This document shows, in pieces, positions 32,875 to 40,828 of a stretch of 64,000 nt of DNA (positions are counted from its first letter, which is position 1; each line of letters opens with the position of its first letter). The stretch spans positions 434,001 to 498,000 of the forward strand of contig NZ_JABWGN010000006.1 in assembly GCF_013363975.1 (NCBI RefSeq), in the 5' to 3' direction. Made by a program: the position numbers and the translations under genes. A model generated the notes under the pieces. That model was not told the DNA's origin. It made no database searches and worked only from the letters and a program-made list of their open reading frames with translations. Source of the stretch: Nonomuraea montanisoli (GTDB taxonomy: Bacteria; Actinomycetota; Actinomycetes; Streptosporangiales; Streptosporangiaceae).

Positions 32875-33801
32875 ATGAACGAGCGCAGCGAGCCGACGGC
32901 GGACACACCGGAGCCGCTCGCCGGCGGCGGCCGCACGGACGCCGCCACCGAGGCGTTCGTCACCCACCGCAACCTGCTGTTCACCGTCGCCTACGAGCTG
33001 CTCGGCTCGGCCGCCGACGCCGAGGACGTCCTGCAGGAGACCTGGCTGCGGTGGGCGGGCGTCGACCTCGGCATCGTGCAGGACCAGCGCGCCTACCTGG
33101 TCCGGATCACCACGCGCCAGGCGCTGGGCCGGCTGCGTTCGCTGGGCCGGCGCAAGGAGTCCTACGTCGGTCCCTGGCTGCCCGAGCCACTGCTGACCGC
33201 GCCGGACGTCGCCGAGGACGTCGAGCTGGCCGACAGCGTGTCCATGGCGATGCTGCTGGTGATGGAGACGCTGGCGCCGACCGAGCGGGCGGTGTTCGTG
33301 CTGCGCGAGGTGTTCGACCTGGCCTACGACGAGATCGCCGAGGCCGTCGGCAAGAGCCCGGCCGCGGTCCGCCAGATCGCCCACCGGGCCCGGGCGCACG
33401 TCGCCGCCCGCCGGCCCCGCGGGCTCGTCTCCCCGGACGAGACCCGCGACGCCCTGGAGGCGTTCCGGCGGGCGGTCGAGACCGGCGACCTGCAACGCCT
33501 GCTCGACATCCTCGCGCCGGACGTCGTTCTGCTGACCGACGGCGGCGGCGTGGTGCGGGCCGCGCTGGCCCCCGTCGTCGGGGCCGGCACGGTGGCCGAC
33601 CTGCTGGGCCGGATCAACGCCGTGGCGACGCTGCAGCCCGCGCAGGTCAACGGCCACCCGGCCCTGATCGTCCGGGTCGACGGCGAGGTCGACACCGTCA
33701 TGGCGGTCCGCGTCGACGACGGCCGCATCGCCGGGCTCTACGCGGTGCGCAACCCCGAGAAGCTGTCGCGCGTCGAGCGGGAGATCGCCCTGCGCCGCTG
33801 A
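32875..33801 (+). CDS. ECF41-type sigma factor (SigJ-like)
   Basis: A 308-residue sigma factor closely related to the one at 20865: same region 2 (NLLFTVAYELLGSAADAEDVLQETWLRW), WLPEP linker, region 4 (LAPTERAVFVLREVFDLAYDEIAEAVGKSPAAVRQIAHRAR), and SnoaL-like extension with TDGGG and VRNPEKL. ACAGGAG precedes the ATG at 32875. With the divergent AhpD-like gene and perfect ECF41 promoter it forms the canonical ECF41 arrangement. The extension is known to tune activity in place of an anti-sigma factor. Confidence 0.93.
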   Translation: MNERSEPTADTPEPLAGGGRTDAATEAFVTHRNLLFTVAYELLGSAADAEDVLQETWLRWAGVDLGIVQDQRAYLVRITTRQALGRLRSLGRRKESYVGPWLPEPLLTAPDVAEDVELADSVSMAMLLVMETLAPTERAVFVLREVFDLAYDEIAEAVGKSPAAVRQIAHRARAHVAARRPRGLVSPDETRDALEAFRRAVETGDLQRLLDILAPDVVLLTDGGGVVRAALAPVVGAGTVADLLGRINAVATLQPAQVNGHPALIVRVDGEVDTVMAVRVDDGRIAGLYAVRNPEKLSRVEREIALRR

Positions 33802-33811
33802 GCCCGGCCCC

Positions 33812-34620
33812 TCACAGGGCGCGCGGATCGACGGCGTCGGCCATCGCCCGGTATCCGGCGGGGTTGGGGTGCAGGTGGTCCCCGCTGTCGAAGGCCGGCC
33901 GGATCCGGCCGGATCCGGCCGGATCCGGTCGGGGTCGGCCGGGTCGGCGACGGCGCGTTCGAAGTCGACGACCGCGTCGAACGCGCCGCCGGTCCGGATC
34001 CACGCGTTGACCGCGTCGCGGACGGCCTCGGCGTCGGCGGGCAGGCTCGCCGGCAGCAGGGTGCCGCCGATGATCCGCACGCCGCGCGCGTGGGCGGCGC
34101 GGATGAGCTTCCGGTAGCCGCCGATCAGGTCGCCGGCGCTCACCTTGACCACGGGCGTGGTGCAGGGGGTCGGGTCCTGCGCGCTCAGCACGATGTCGTT
34201 GATGCCCTCCAGCACGATCACGCTCTTGACGCGCGGTTGGTCGAGCACGTCCCGGCGGAAGCGCGTCACCCCCCGCTCGCCCAGGCACGCCGAGTCGTTG
34301 AGCAGGCGGTTGCCGGCGATGCCGAGGTTGAGCACCGGCCGCCTGCCGCCCAGCCTGCCGGCCAGCGCGTCCGGGTAGCGGTCGTCGGCGTCCAGGGTGG
34401 CGGCGTACCCGTCGGTGATGGAGTCGCCGTAGGCCGCCACCGCGGGCGCGCCGCCGTGGACGTCCACTCCGGACAGGTAGAACCAGGAGGTGTTGGTCTC
34501 GGCGAACGCGGCCGCGCCGAGGTCGCGGGAGTGGTCGCCGGAGGCCCGGTAGGAGGTGGCCTGGGCGAGGTTGTGGTAGGTGGCCGGGCCGGTGGCGCCC
34601 TGGAAGTACTGGCCGAGATC
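33812..34620 (-). pseudogene. GDSL/SGNH hydrolase, 5'-truncated and frameshifted at a tandem repeat
   Basis: The catalytic block I (AVAAYGDSITDGYAATLDADDRYP), block III (VLEGINDIVLS) and a normal middle are present in one frame up to about 33930. The last block with the catalytic Asp-His (DSGDHLHPNPAGYRAMADAVD) is in another frame. The switch falls in a 10-bp tandem repeat at 33901-33930. The signal peptide and first 70-100 residues are also missing: homology stops near 34620, where unrelated sequence begins. Because of the 5' loss it is probably dead even if the repeat varies. Confidence 0.82.
33901..33930. repeat. 10-bp tandem repeat GGATCCGGCC x3 in the GDSL gene
   Basis: GGATCCGGCC occurs at 33901 and 33911, followed by GGATCCGGTC at 33921. 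One unit would give RIRPAFDSGDHLHPN, the normal family sequence, in frame; three units shift the frame. Since 10 is not a multiple of three, each slippage changes the reading frame, and only 1, 4, 7 ... units restore it. Confidence 0.8.
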
Positions 34621-34710
34621 GCGGCGACCACGGGCGAGGCCGGCCAGGCCGTGCGGTTGCACACCGCCGCCCTGGACCTGGCCGTGGAGCTGAACAACCG
34701 GGTCAATACA
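34609..34710 (+). pseudogene. possible TPR-repeat fragment
   Basis: The plus-strand frame reads LAEIAATTGEAGQAVRLHTA and ALDLAVELNNR, which resembles one TPR unit of the kind found at the C-terminus of AfsR-type regulators. It begins where the GDSL homology ends, so this may be the joint of a deletion that removed both genes. No start or further domain is present. Confidence 0.35.
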
Positions 34711-34711
34711 G

Positions 34712-35152
34712 CTAGAGCGCCGCGGCGACGGCGGCTGCCACGAACAGCACCTGCAGGGCGGTGCGGACGGGCAGCGGGGTCACGGGCTTTCCGGCCAGGG
34801 TGAGGCCGCGGCGGGCGGCCGAGACGTTGGCCGGGAACATGGCGGCCATGAGCAGCGCGAGCCCGATCGCGGCGAACGGCGCCAGGGGCGGGATCAGCAG
34901 CCCGGCGGCGCCGGCCAGCTCCAGGACCCCGGTGAGGGTGACCAGCAGCGCCGGCTGCGGGAACGCCGGGGGGATCATCGCGACGAAGTCGCGGCGCCAT
35001 GCGGGCAGGAAGTGCGGGACGCCGGTGGTGACGAACATCAGGGCGAGAGCGCCCCGCAGCGCGGACTGCCAGCCGTCCAGGACCTCGATGCCGGCCAGGC
35101 CGAGCACGCACAGGACGACGAAGCCACCGATGAGGGCGATGAGCGGAGCCAT
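34712..35152 (-). CDS. DoxX-family membrane protein
   Basis: A 146-residue protein with four membrane helices and the DoxX signatures LALMFVTTGVPHFLPAWRRDF and LLVTLTGVLELAGAAGLLIPPLAPFAA. DoxX proteins are thought to take part in redox or thiol stress complexes at the membrane. The ATG at 35152 gives a normal N-terminus; an upstream extension to 35209 is possible. It is divergent from a TetR gene across an AT-richer region with repeated CAATCT half-sites. Confidence 0.87.
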   Translation of the reverse strand: MAPLIALIGGFVVLCVLGLAGIEVLDGWQSALRGALALMFVTTGVPHFLPAWRRDFVAMIPPAFPQPALLVTLTGVLELAGAAGLLIPPLAPFAAIGLALLMAAMFPANVSAARRGLTLAGKPVTPLPVRTALQVLFVAAAVAAAL

Positions 35153-35160
35153 GCCCGCCT

Positions 35161-35220
35161 CCAATCTTGCCGGTCTCGCCGGTCTCGCCGGCGACAACAA
35201 TCTAGTCATTGGAAAGATTG
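35161..35220. promoter_or_regulatory. CAATCT half-sites between doxX-like and TetR genes
   Basis: CAATCT (35198-35203) and AGATTG (35215-35220) form an inverted repeat with 11 bases between, and a further CCAATCTT lies at 35161. A 9-bp direct repeat (GCCGGTCTC, two copies) sits between the sites. The position suits an operator for the divergent TetR protein. Confidence 0.45.
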
Positions 35221-35276
35221 GGGCATGTTCGCGATTTTGTCAATGTCAAGATAAGGTGGGCCCGGCATCATCGATC

Positions 35277-35867
35277 ATGAGAGCGCTGGAGGTGAGACCG
35301 ATCAAGCAGAACGGCTACCACCACGGCAACCTGCGGCGCGCCGTCCTCGACGCCGCCCTGGAGGCCATCACCGAATCGGGCCCCGCGGGCTGGAGCCTGC
35401 GCGAGCTGGCCCGGCGGGCGGGCGTGTCGCACGCAGCCCCCGCCCACCACTTCGGCGACAAGACGGGGCTGCTGACCGCCGTGGCCGCCGAGGGGTTCGG
35501 GATGTTCGCCGACGCCCTGGAACGAGCGGGAGATGACGCGCTGGAGGTGGGGGTCGCCTATGTCCGCTTCGCCGTCGGCCATCGGCCCTACTTCGAGGTG
35601 ATGTTCCGGCCGGAGCTGTACCGCGCGGACGATCCCGGCCTGACGACGGCACGCGAGCGCGCGGCCCGGGTGCTCGTCACCAGTTCCGGCAGGCTGTCGC
35701 CCGGTCCGGCGCAGGACCGCCTGACCACCATCGCCGCCTGGTCGCTGGTCCACGGCTTCGCCGGCCTGTGGCTGAGCGGCGCGCTTCCCGAAGCAGCCCA
35801 CGAGGACCCGGAGGTCCTGGCCCGTTCGGTGGTCCGGCTCTTCTCCGGCACGTCCCTCCCGGGATGA
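35277..35867 (+). CDS. TetR-family regulator
   Basis: A 196-residue protein. The DNA-binding domain starts with the typical YHHGNLRRAVLDAALEAITESGPAGWSLRELARRAGVSHAAPAHHFGDKTGLL; the C-terminal domain (FEVMFRPELYRADDPGL ... HGFAGLWLSGALP) is the TetR_C group found in many actinomycete oxidative-stress regulators. The ATG at 35277 or the in-frame GTG at 35292 could start it. It is divergent from the DoxX gene, its most likely target, and ends two bases from the convergent AHL synthase gene. Confidence 0.9.
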   Translation: MRALEVRPIKQNGYHHGNLRRAVLDAALEAITESGPAGWSLRELARRAGVSHAAPAHHFGDKTGLLTAVAAEGFGMFADALERAGDDALEVGVAYVRFAVGHRPYFEVMFRPELYRADDPGLTTARERAARVLVTSSGRLSPGPAQDRLTTIAAWSLVHGFAGLWLSGALPEAAHEDPEVLARSVVRLFSGTSLPG

Positions 35868-35869
35868 GG

Positions 35870-36484
35870 TCACTCCCGCGCGGGCAGCGCGCCGCGCAGG
35901 AAGGCCGCGGTCGACATGGAGTACGCGGAGCAGGCGAGCCCGTCCAGCCGCGTCGCCCTGCCGTCGCCGAAGCGCCGGGTCGGCACGCCCATGGCGTTCA
36001 GGCCGCGTTCCAGGTCCACGCTGGAGAACGCGAGCACCGTGTCACCGTGCCGGTCGACCCAGCGGAACACCTCCCGGACCAGCGCGCGGGCCACGGACCC
36101 GAGCCCCGTGGCCACGCCCCGGGACCACCCGCGGTCGGTGGCCAGGCGGCTGGCCTCCCACACGGCCGGATCCCGGGGCGCCGGGGCGCCGCGTAACGCC
36201 TCGGGGAAGACGTCACGGAGCATGTAGGGGCCGTCGGTGCGCAGCAACCGGCAGCAGCCCGTCACCTTCCGGCAGTCCTCCCCGTAGCTGATCACGTAGA
36301 CGGGGTCGCAGTCGTCGTACCGGTCGAGTTCCCTGCCGTCGCGGCTGTCGACGTCCCAGCGCAGGCGTTCGTAGAACACCGCGTGACGCAGCCGGAACAT
36401 GCCGTCGAGCAGCCACGGCGGCAGCTCCCCCGCCCGGCCGACCATGATCCGTCGCGCGCACCCGTTCCCTGACGAACCGTCCAC
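35870..36484 (-). CDS. LuxI-family acyl-homoserine-lactone synthase
   Basis: A 204-residue protein with all ten residues conserved in LuxI proteins: R33, F37, W43, E52, D54, D57, R79, F93, E110 and R113 (LRHAVFYERLRWDV; RELDRYD; GCCRLLRT; LRDVFP; VWEASR), in the expected spacing with a constant offset of 8-9 from LuxI numbering. LuxI enzymes make N-acyl-homoserine lactones from S-adenosylmethionine and acyl-ACP. The GTG at 36484 has GGAGG six bases before it; GTG 36490 and ATG 36445 are alternatives. It follows a NarL-type two-component pair on the same strand after about 155 bases. No adjacent LuxR with an autoinducer domain is present. Whether it makes a true AHL is not shown. Confidence 0.9.
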   Translation of the reverse strand: MDGSSGNGCARRIMVGRAGELPPWLLDGMFRLRHAVFYERLRWDVDSRDGRELDRYDDCDPVYVISYGEDCRKVTGCCRLLRTDGPYMLRDVFPEALRGAPAPRDPAVWEASRLATDRGWSRGVATGLGSVARALVREVFRWVDRHGDTVLAFSSVDLERGLNAMGVPTRRFGDGRATRLDGLACSAYSMSTAAFLRGALPARE

Positions 36485-36639
36485 GAGCACCCTCCGCGTC
36501 CGAGCCGGCTCCTCCGCCGATCACGTGTCGCCTGTTGTTCGCCCGACCGAGAGCGTTGGACGACATCAGGGAGTGCACGAACGCGGTGCCGCCGGCGGCG
36601 ATCCGGGTCTCGGGCCAGTCGTCGGCCGTGGAACCGGGA

Positions 36640-37290
36640 TCAGAGGAGGCCGGCCTCGTGGACCAGGATCGCCGCCTGCACCCGGTTGGTGAGGCGCAGC
36701 TTGGCCAGCGCGCGGCTGACGTGTGCCTTGACGGTCGTCTCGGTCATGGCCAGCTCGCGCCCGATCTGCCGGTTGGACAGGCCGCGGGCGACGGCGAGGA
36801 CGACGTCGTGCTCGCGGTCGGTCAGCAGGTCCAGGAGTCGGCGGGCGTCATCGGTCTTGGAGGGGTGGCGTGGTTCGATGAATGCGCTGATGAGCCGTCT
36901 GGTCACGGTGGGGGCGAGCATGGCGTTCCCGGCGGCGACGGTGCGGACGGCGGCGGCGAGGTCACGCGGCGGGGTGTCCTTCAGCAGGAACCCGACGGCG
37001 CCGGCGCGCAGCGCCTCGTGCACGTACTCGTCGAGGTCGAACGTGGTGAGCATGACGACCTTCGGCGCGCCGGGCGAGGCGGCGATGCGGGCGGCGGCGG
37101 CCAGGCCGCCGGTGCCGGGCATCCGCACGTCCATGAGCACGACGTCGGGCCGGCACCGGGCGGCCGCGGCGACCGCCTCCTCCCCGTCCCCTGCTTCGGC
37201 GACCACGGAGATGTCGCCCGCCGCCTCCAGGATCATGCGCAGCCAGGACCGCACCATCAGCTCGTCGTCGACGACCAGGACCCTGATCAT
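36640..37290 (-). CDS. NarL/LuxR-type response regulator
   Basis: A 216-residue regulator: VVDDE acidic pair, phosphoryl Asp in VVLMDVRMPGTGG, Lys in GFLLKDTPP, and a LuxR-type helix-turn-helix (LTDREHDVVLAVARGLSNRQIGRELAMTETTVKAHVSRAL). Its ATG overlaps the kinase stop by four bases (ATGA). The AHL synthase gene lies downstream in the same direction, so this system may control or share a transcript with it. Confidence 0.92.
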   Translation of the reverse strand: MIRVLVVDDELMVRSWLRMILEAAGDISVVAEAGDGEEAVAAAARCRPDVVLMDVRMPGTGGLAAAARIAASPGAPKVVMLTTFDLDEYVHEALRAGAVGFLLKDTPPRDLAAAVRTVAAGNAMLAPTVTRRLISAFIEPRHPSKTDDARRLLDLLTDREHDVVLAVARGLSNRQIGRELAMTETTVKAHVSRALAKLRLTNRVQAAILVHEAGLL

Positions 37291-38513
37291 GCCGGCTCCC
37301 CGACGCGTTCGGCCGGGATCCGGGCGGTGACGGTGAAGCCGCCCTCGGGGCTGGGGCTGGTGCGGAGCCGGCCCCCGAGGAGGGCGACCCGCTCGCGCAG
37401 GCCGAGCAGCCCGAGGCCGCCCCCGGGGAGAGGGTCGGCGGGGCGTGGGCCGGCGGGCGGGCCGTTGTCCACGACGATCTCCAGCTCACGGGGACGGTAG
37501 CGCAGGACGACGTCGACGTCGCACGCGCCCACGTGCTTGTGGACGTTGGTGAGGGCCTCCTGGACCACGCGGTAGGCGGCGCGCTGCGCGGTCTCCGGGA
37601 CCGGCCTGGGGTCGCCCTCGTCCCGGCGTCGTACGCGCAGCCCCGCGGACCTCGACTGGCCGAGCAGCCTGTCGAGGTCGGCGAGCGACGGCGGCGGGGC
37701 GTGGTGGTCGGGGGCATCCTGGGTGCGGAGCACGCCGAGGACCTCGCGCAGGTTGGCCAGCGCCTCCCTCCCGGTGGCCCTGATGCCGGCGATCTCGGCC
37801 GCGGTGCGCTCGTCCGTGACGCTGACCTCCAACGCGCCTGCGTGCAGCACGATCAGCGACACCCGGTGCGCCACCACGTCGTGCATCTCCCGTGCGATCC
37901 GCGTGCGCTCCTGCGCCCGCGCCTGCTCGGCCCGGGCCGCCTGCTCGCGTTCCAGCCGCTCGGCGCGCTCGCGCAGCCCCGCCAGCACCTGCCTGCGGGC
38001 GCCCACCCACAGGCCCGCCACCAGCGGCAGCACGACCGCCCAGACGAGTTCGGCCCCCACCCCCTCCGGCGACCAGCGAGCGCCGGGCGGCAGCAGGGGC
38101 CGGACGGCGACGAGGGCGGTCGCGGTCGCGACGTACAGGGGGACGAGGTGCCGCCGCGGCGCGGCCGTCACCACGTAGTACGTCGCCACCGCCAGGACGT
38201 GCCACTGCGCGAACAGCACGCACGCCGCCGCACCCAGCACGATCACCGGCCAACGCCACCTGCGTCCCGCCCACGCCGCGGCGCCGCATGCGACGGCGAA
38301 CAGCACCCGCCCCGGATCCGCCGCCGTCTCGTGCGCCTGGCCCGCGGCCGGCAGGACGATCGACAGCACGGCCACGGCCAGGCCGACGGCCCAAGGGGCC
38401 ACGCGATCGACGACACGGGCCACCTCACCGAGCACACGGCGTTCGAACGACGTATTTCCCACAGCCCCGAGCGTATGGCCAGGCCACCCCGGCGAACGCG
38501 GTCCGTTCGCCAC
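37287..38513 (-). CDS. sensor histidine kinase (NarX/DesK-like)
   Basis: A kinase of 408 residues with about five membrane helices, a coiled segment (ERAERLEREQAARAEQARAQERTRIAR), the phosphoacceptor motif EMHDVVAHRVSLIVLHAGALEV and a HATPase domain (EALTNVHKHVG, DNGPP, GLGLLGLRERV). The GTG at 38513 with a GGGGG tract before it was chosen; the frame is open further upstream. It is divergent from a secreted serine hydrolase gene 92 bases away, a possible target together with the AHL synthase. Confidence 0.88.
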   Translation of the reverse strand: MANGPRSPGWPGHTLGAVGNTSFERRVLGEVARVVDRVAPWAVGLAVAVLSIVLPAAGQAHETAADPGRVLFAVACGAAAWAGRRWRWPVIVLGAAACVLFAQWHVLAVATYYVVTAAPRRHLVPLYVATATALVAVRPLLPPGARWSPEGVGAELVWAVVLPLVAGLWVGARRQVLAGLRERAERLEREQAARAEQARAQERTRIAREMHDVVAHRVSLIVLHAGALEVSVTDERTAAEIAGIRATGREALANLREVLGVLRTQDAPDHHAPPPSLADLDRLLGQSRSAGLRVRRRDEGDPRPVPETAQRAAYRVVQEALTNVHKHVGACDVDVVLRYRPRELEIVVDNGPPAGPRPADPLPGGGLGLLGLRERVALLGGRLRTSPSPEGGFTVTARIPAERVGEPA

Positions 38514-38605
38514 GGCACCCCCTACGAAAGTAGGAGCCCTTGAGCCCGTCCGGGTCGACGATCGGACGAGGCGCTTGCCTGGAGACCGGCGGAAAAGTGC
38601 TCCGC

Positions 38606-39790
38606 ATGCACACCAGAACACGACGTCTCACCGTGGCGGCCGTTGCCGCCGGTGTCCTTGCCGCGTCCCTTGGAGCGCCGGCCGCGGCCGCCGCACGTCG
38701 GACAGGGGACGCCAGCTACTCCAGCTACTCCAGCGCGGATTTCCGGCACGATCTCGACGCTCTCCACTCCGCGGGCGTGGTCGGCGTGCAGGGGCGCGTC
38801 ATCACCGAGGACGGCCGCCAGTGGACGGCCGCGAGCGGCGCCGCCGACACCAGGACAGGGCGGCCGGTACCGGTGCGCGGCCACTACCGCATCGGCAGCA
38901 ACACCAAGACCTTCGTGGCCGTCGTCGTCATCCAGCTCGCCGCGGAGGGCCGGCTCGGCCTGGACGACACCGTGGACACGTGGCTGCCCGGCGTGGTCCG
39001 GGGCAACGGCAACGACGGACGGGAGATCACCATCAGGCAGTTGCTCCAGCACACCAGCGGCCTGTACGACTACATCGCCGACCTCGGGCCGCGCGACGCC
39101 GAGTCGTTCGAGCGCGAAAGACTGCGGCGCCACCAGCCGGAGGAACTGGTCGCCGCAGCCATGCGCCACGCGCCGGCGAGCCATGACTGGTCGTACTCGA
39201 ACACCAACTACGTCCTGGCCGGCATGATCATCGAGCGGGTCACCGGCCGGCCGTGGGGCCAAGAGGTCGAGCGCCGTGTCATCCGCCCGCTCGGGCTCAG
39301 GGACACGAGCGTTCCGGGAGAGGAGACGGAGCTGCCCCGCCCGTACGCCAGGGCGTACCAGCAGTGGCGGCCCGGCGGCCCGCTGACCGACGTCACCGTG
39401 AACACCCCCACCTCCTACGACTCGGCCGGCTCCATGATCAGCACCACGGCGGACCTGAGCCGGTTCTTCCGCGCGTTGCTCGGCGGCCGGCTTCTCAAGC
39501 CCGCGCAGCTCGCCGAGATGAAGAAGACCGTCGCGGTGTCCCGCGGCGTCGCGACCGGGTACGGCCTGGGCCTCTATCGGAACAAGCTGTCGTGCGGCGG
39601 CGTGTACTGGGCCCACGGGGGCAACACCGCGGGCTACATCAGCCGCGAGGGCTTCTCCGCGGACGGCAGGCGCAGCGTGGCCCTGTCCATCAGCGGCGCC
39701 GCGGGCAGGAGCATCGAGGACTACCAGAAGCTGCAGGCGATGACCGACCAGATCGTCGACGACGTCCTCTGCGACCGGGAGCGGTCGTGA
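38606..39790 (+). CDS. secreted serine hydrolase (class C beta-lactamase/DD-peptidase fold)
   Basis: A 394-residue exported enzyme. Residues 1-30 are a signal peptide (LTVAAVAAGVLAASLGAPAAAAA). The catalytic SxxK is S-N-T-K in YRIGSNTKTF, the second motif is YSNTNYV and the third HGGNTAGY. The family covers DD-carboxypeptidases, esterases and beta-lactamases. It is divergent from the two-component operon that precedes the AHL synthase. The last four bases overlap the start of an ABC-transporter remnant. Confidence 0.9.
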   Translation: MHTRTRRLTVAAVAAGVLAASLGAPAAAAARRTGDASYSSYSSADFRHDLDALHSAGVVGVQGRVITEDGRQWTAASGAADTRTGRPVPVRGHYRIGSNTKTFVAVVVIQLAAEGRLGLDDTVDTWLPGVVRGNGNDGREITIRQLLQHTSGLYDYIADLGPRDAESFERERLRRHQPEELVAAAMRHAPASHDWSYSNTNYVLAGMIIERVTGRPWGQEVERRVIRPLGLRDTSVPGEETELPRPYARAYQQWRPGGPLTDVTVNTPTSYDSAGSMISTTADLSRFFRALLGGRLLKPAQLAEMKKTVAVSRGVATGYGLGLYRNKLSCGGVYWAHGGNTAGYISREGFSADGRRSVALSISGAAGRSIEDYQKLQAMTDQIVDDVLCDRERS

Positions 39791-39995
39791 TCGAGTCGGT
39801 GGGCCTCACCAAGAGGTACGGGGCCACCGTCGCGGTCGACGGCCTGTTCTTCGGCGTCCCGCCGGGGCGGCCATCCTCTTCGCACGGTCGGGTCCCTGCT
39901 CGACGCACCTGGGTGCACCCGGCCGTTCGGCCCGCGCGCACCTGCGCTGGCCGGCCGGATCCAACGACATCCCCAGCGTCGGGCTTTTCACCCCG
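39787..39995 (+). pseudogene. remnant of an ABC-2-type ATPase gene
   Basis: A GTG overlapping the hydrolase stop begins VIESVGLTKRYGATVAVDG, the standard start of an ABC transporter ATPase of the drug/antibiotic type. The frame then breaks: no Walker A follows. Pieces of the same family appear in shifted frames further on (VGSLLDA, GRSARAHLRW, SNDIP). So the gene lost its P-loop by deletion and ends near 39995. Its original ATGA-type coupling shows that the hydrolase and transporter once formed an operon. Confidence 0.78.
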
Positions 39996-40006
39996 CACGT
40001 CGCAGG

Positions 40007-40741
40007 TCAACCGGATGCGGGCCGCAGATTGTTCATGAGCAGGCCGAGGGCGAACTCGAAGCGGTCGTGTCCGGTGCCGGAGATCAGCTCGGCGGCATGG
40101 CGTCGAGTCTGCGGGAATTCATCGGCAGGCAGTGCGGTGAAGCGATCCAGCAACTCCTCGTCGCTGAGCACCCATTCCTGATCCTGGTGCCGGCGCCGTT
40201 GCTGGACCAGCGACTGCTCCAGTGCATAGGCGCTGACATAGAGCGACAGCGCGTCGCGGGCCCATCCGGCCGTCCTCGGTTCGATGCCGCCCGCGAGCAG
40301 GATGGCCAGGATTCCTTCGCCGACCCGCAGCGTTTCCAGGTGGGTCGGCACCATGGCCAGCGCGGCGCGCGAGACTCCGGGGTATTTCAGGTACAGGTCG
40401 CGGATCTGCGTAAACACCCCCCGCAGTTGCTCGCGCCAGGCAGCCGGGTCCGGTTCGGGGAGCACGACCTCGGCGTAGAGCCTGCCGATCAGCAGATCGT
40501 CGATGTCGTCCTTGTTGACGATGTGCGCGTACAGCGACGACGGACCGGTGCCGAGCACGGCCGCGACCCGGCGGATGGTCAGCGCGTCATACCCCTCGGT
40601 GGCGACGACCTCCAGCGCGGCGTCGGTGATCCGTTCGACGCTGATCGGCTTCTTGCGTGGTGCCGACGCGGCGGCCTCCGCTGCGGGTCGGGCGTGGCGA
40701 GCTGCGCGGCGTTGGCGGGGATCGGCGGACATGTCGACCAT
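40007..40741 (-). CDS. TetR-family repressor
   Basis: A 244-residue regulator. After a basic, Ala-rich tail comes the HTH (ISVERITDAALEVVATEGYDALTIRRVAAVLGTGPSSLYAHIVNKDDI), then the TetR_C-type domain. Two adjacent ATGs (40744, 40741) are possible; the second is better placed for AAGG. It is divergent from the flavin monooxygenase gene, with a three-part operator array between them, the arrangement seen for TetR proteins that control tailoring or drug-inactivating flavoenzymes. Confidence 0.9.
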   Translation of the reverse strand: MVDMSADPRQRRAARHARPAAEAAASAPRKKPISVERITDAALEVVATEGYDALTIRRVAAVLGTGPSSLYAHIVNKDDIDDLLIGRLYAEVVLPEPDPAAWREQLRGVFTQIRDLYLKYPGVSRAALAMVPTHLETLRVGEGILAILLAGGIEPRTAGWARDALSLYVSAYALEQSLVQQRRRHQDQEWVLSDEELLDRFTALPADEFPQTRRHAAELISGTGHDRFEFALGLLMNNLRPASG

Positions 40742-40751
40742 CATACCTTGA

Positions 40752-40806
40752 CACGATCTAAGTTCGTTGAGGTAGAACTTAGATCGTGAGAACGAACTAA
40801 GTTCGT
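40752..40806. promoter_or_regulatory. double palindrome operator between TetR and monooxygenase genes
   Basis: CACGATCTAAGTTC (40752-40765) and GAACTTAGATCGTG (40775-40788) are perfect 14-bp inverted arms nine bases apart. Immediately after comes ACGAACTAAGTTCGT (40792-40806), palindromic apart from the central base. The AAGTTC half-site is therefore present four times in 55 bases. It covers both divergent promoters. Confidence 0.8.
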
Positions 40807-40828
40807 ATCGATGTTCTGGGGGTGTGTG

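Noticed and set aside
32704..34662. 652-codon minus-strand frame spanning the ECF41 gene and the GDSL remnant
   Set aside because: Only the GDSL part (down to about 33930) is real; the rest is antisense to the sigma gene and was reached through the repeat frameshift.
36491..36639. Possible lux box upstream of the AHL synthase
   Set aside because: I looked for a 20-bp inverted repeat of the lux-box type and saw none convincing.
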